From an uncultured Lachnospiraceae bacterium (GTDB lineage Bacteria; Bacillota; Clostridia; Lachnospirales; Lachnospiraceae), in the NCBI GenBank assembly GCA_902766735.1, contig CACXEU010000099.1, positions 1 to 64,000 of the forward strand: a DNA stretch of 64,000 bases, read 5' to 3'. Positions 63,898 to 64,000 of this stretch are shown piece by piece (the stretch's first letter is position 1; each line of letters begins with the position of its first letter). Made by a program: the position numbers and the translations under genes. The notes beneath the pieces were generated by a model. It searched no databases and was not told the origin of the DNA. It worked only from the letters and a program-made list of their open reading frames with translations.

Positions 63898-64000
63898 ATG
63901 ATTAGAGTACTCGTGGATTCGGGAAGTAGTATTAAGCAGGAAGAAAAGGAAAAATTGGATGTGGAAATCTTACCATTGAAAATTCTGATGGGAGAAACGG
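63898..64000 (+). CDS. DegV family protein, N-terminal fragment cut by the window edge
   Basis: The first 34 codons of a gene that continues past the window. MIRVLVDSGSSI, then EILPLKILMGET, fits the opening of DegV proteins (D-S-x-S motif then a conserved PL strand), which bind a fatty acid in fatty acid kinase systems. GAGG lies 8-9 nt upstream and TATAAT at 63843-63848 is a likely -10. Only the start is visible. Confidence 0.65.
   Translation, partial: MIRVLVDSGSSIKQEEKEKLDVEILPLKILMGET

Overview
The window (64 kb, AT-rich, Gram-positive codon use, strong AGGAGG-type ribosome binding sites) looks like a chromosomal segment of a Lachnospiraceae-type Clostridia bacterium, probably from a gut or rumen. 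The clues are BspA-like leucine-rich repeats, DUF6465/DUF6145/DUF6273-type proteins, a YesM/YesN two-component system and InlB/MucBP surface repeats. The species cannot be named from the sequence.

Region 1 (1-1906) is the trailing end of a type II-like CRISPR array: 19 intact 36-nt repeats and a decayed last repeat, with leader and cas genes presumably beyond the left edge. Directly behind it is a compact locus that reads as a type I toxin-antitoxin system. It has a 31-codon hydrophobic toxin (1519-1614), a bidirectional terminator and a convergent antisense RNA with an excellent promoter, enclosed by a ~45-nt imperfect inverted repeat.

Region 2 (1907-22190) is mostly housekeeping and surface functions: an SDR epimerase, a secreted LRR protein, an NYN-LOTUS protein, a secreted GH16 beta-glucanase, class II aldolase, a class B-like sortase, a Na+/Ca2+ exchanger, cyclophilin, a DUF1858 protein, a 1508-aa fibro-slime adhesin ending in a sortase signal (SPKTG), a histone-H1-like DUF6465 protein, an SH3b protein, NfeD plus SPFH, CoaX, DusB and an SDR.

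Region 3 (22243-35019) is a cytoplasmic route for chitobiose. It holds N,N'-diacetylchitobiose phosphorylase (GH94), a phosphohexomutase, a YesM-type sensor kinase, a sugar ABC importer without its own ATPase, a YesN-type regulator, NagB and NagA. A 63-bp tandem repeat array whose RNA hairpin is kept in all eight copies lies between nagB and nagA.

Region 4 (35107-46288) holds greA, lysS, two alpha/beta-hydrolases, and a leftward fructose PTS operon (fruR-fruK-fruA-ptsH-ptsI) with a clear operator/promoter region, then a Cof-type HAD phosphatase.

Region 5 (46477-63697) is the most distinctive. Five consecutive secreted proteins end in the same ~160-residue C-terminal domain, which I do not recognise. 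One carries a DUF6273-like domain; the others are giant modular glycoside hydrolases: beta-helix + GH18, beta-helix + CBM32 + GH18, GH43, and GH5 + GH18. CBM6-like modules bracket or follow the GH18 domains. Together with GH16 and the chitobiose pathway of region 3, the simplest reading is a system that takes apart chitin plus beta-glucan, as in fungal cell walls, at the cell surface and phosphorolyses the imported chitobiose. The window ends inside a degV-like gene.
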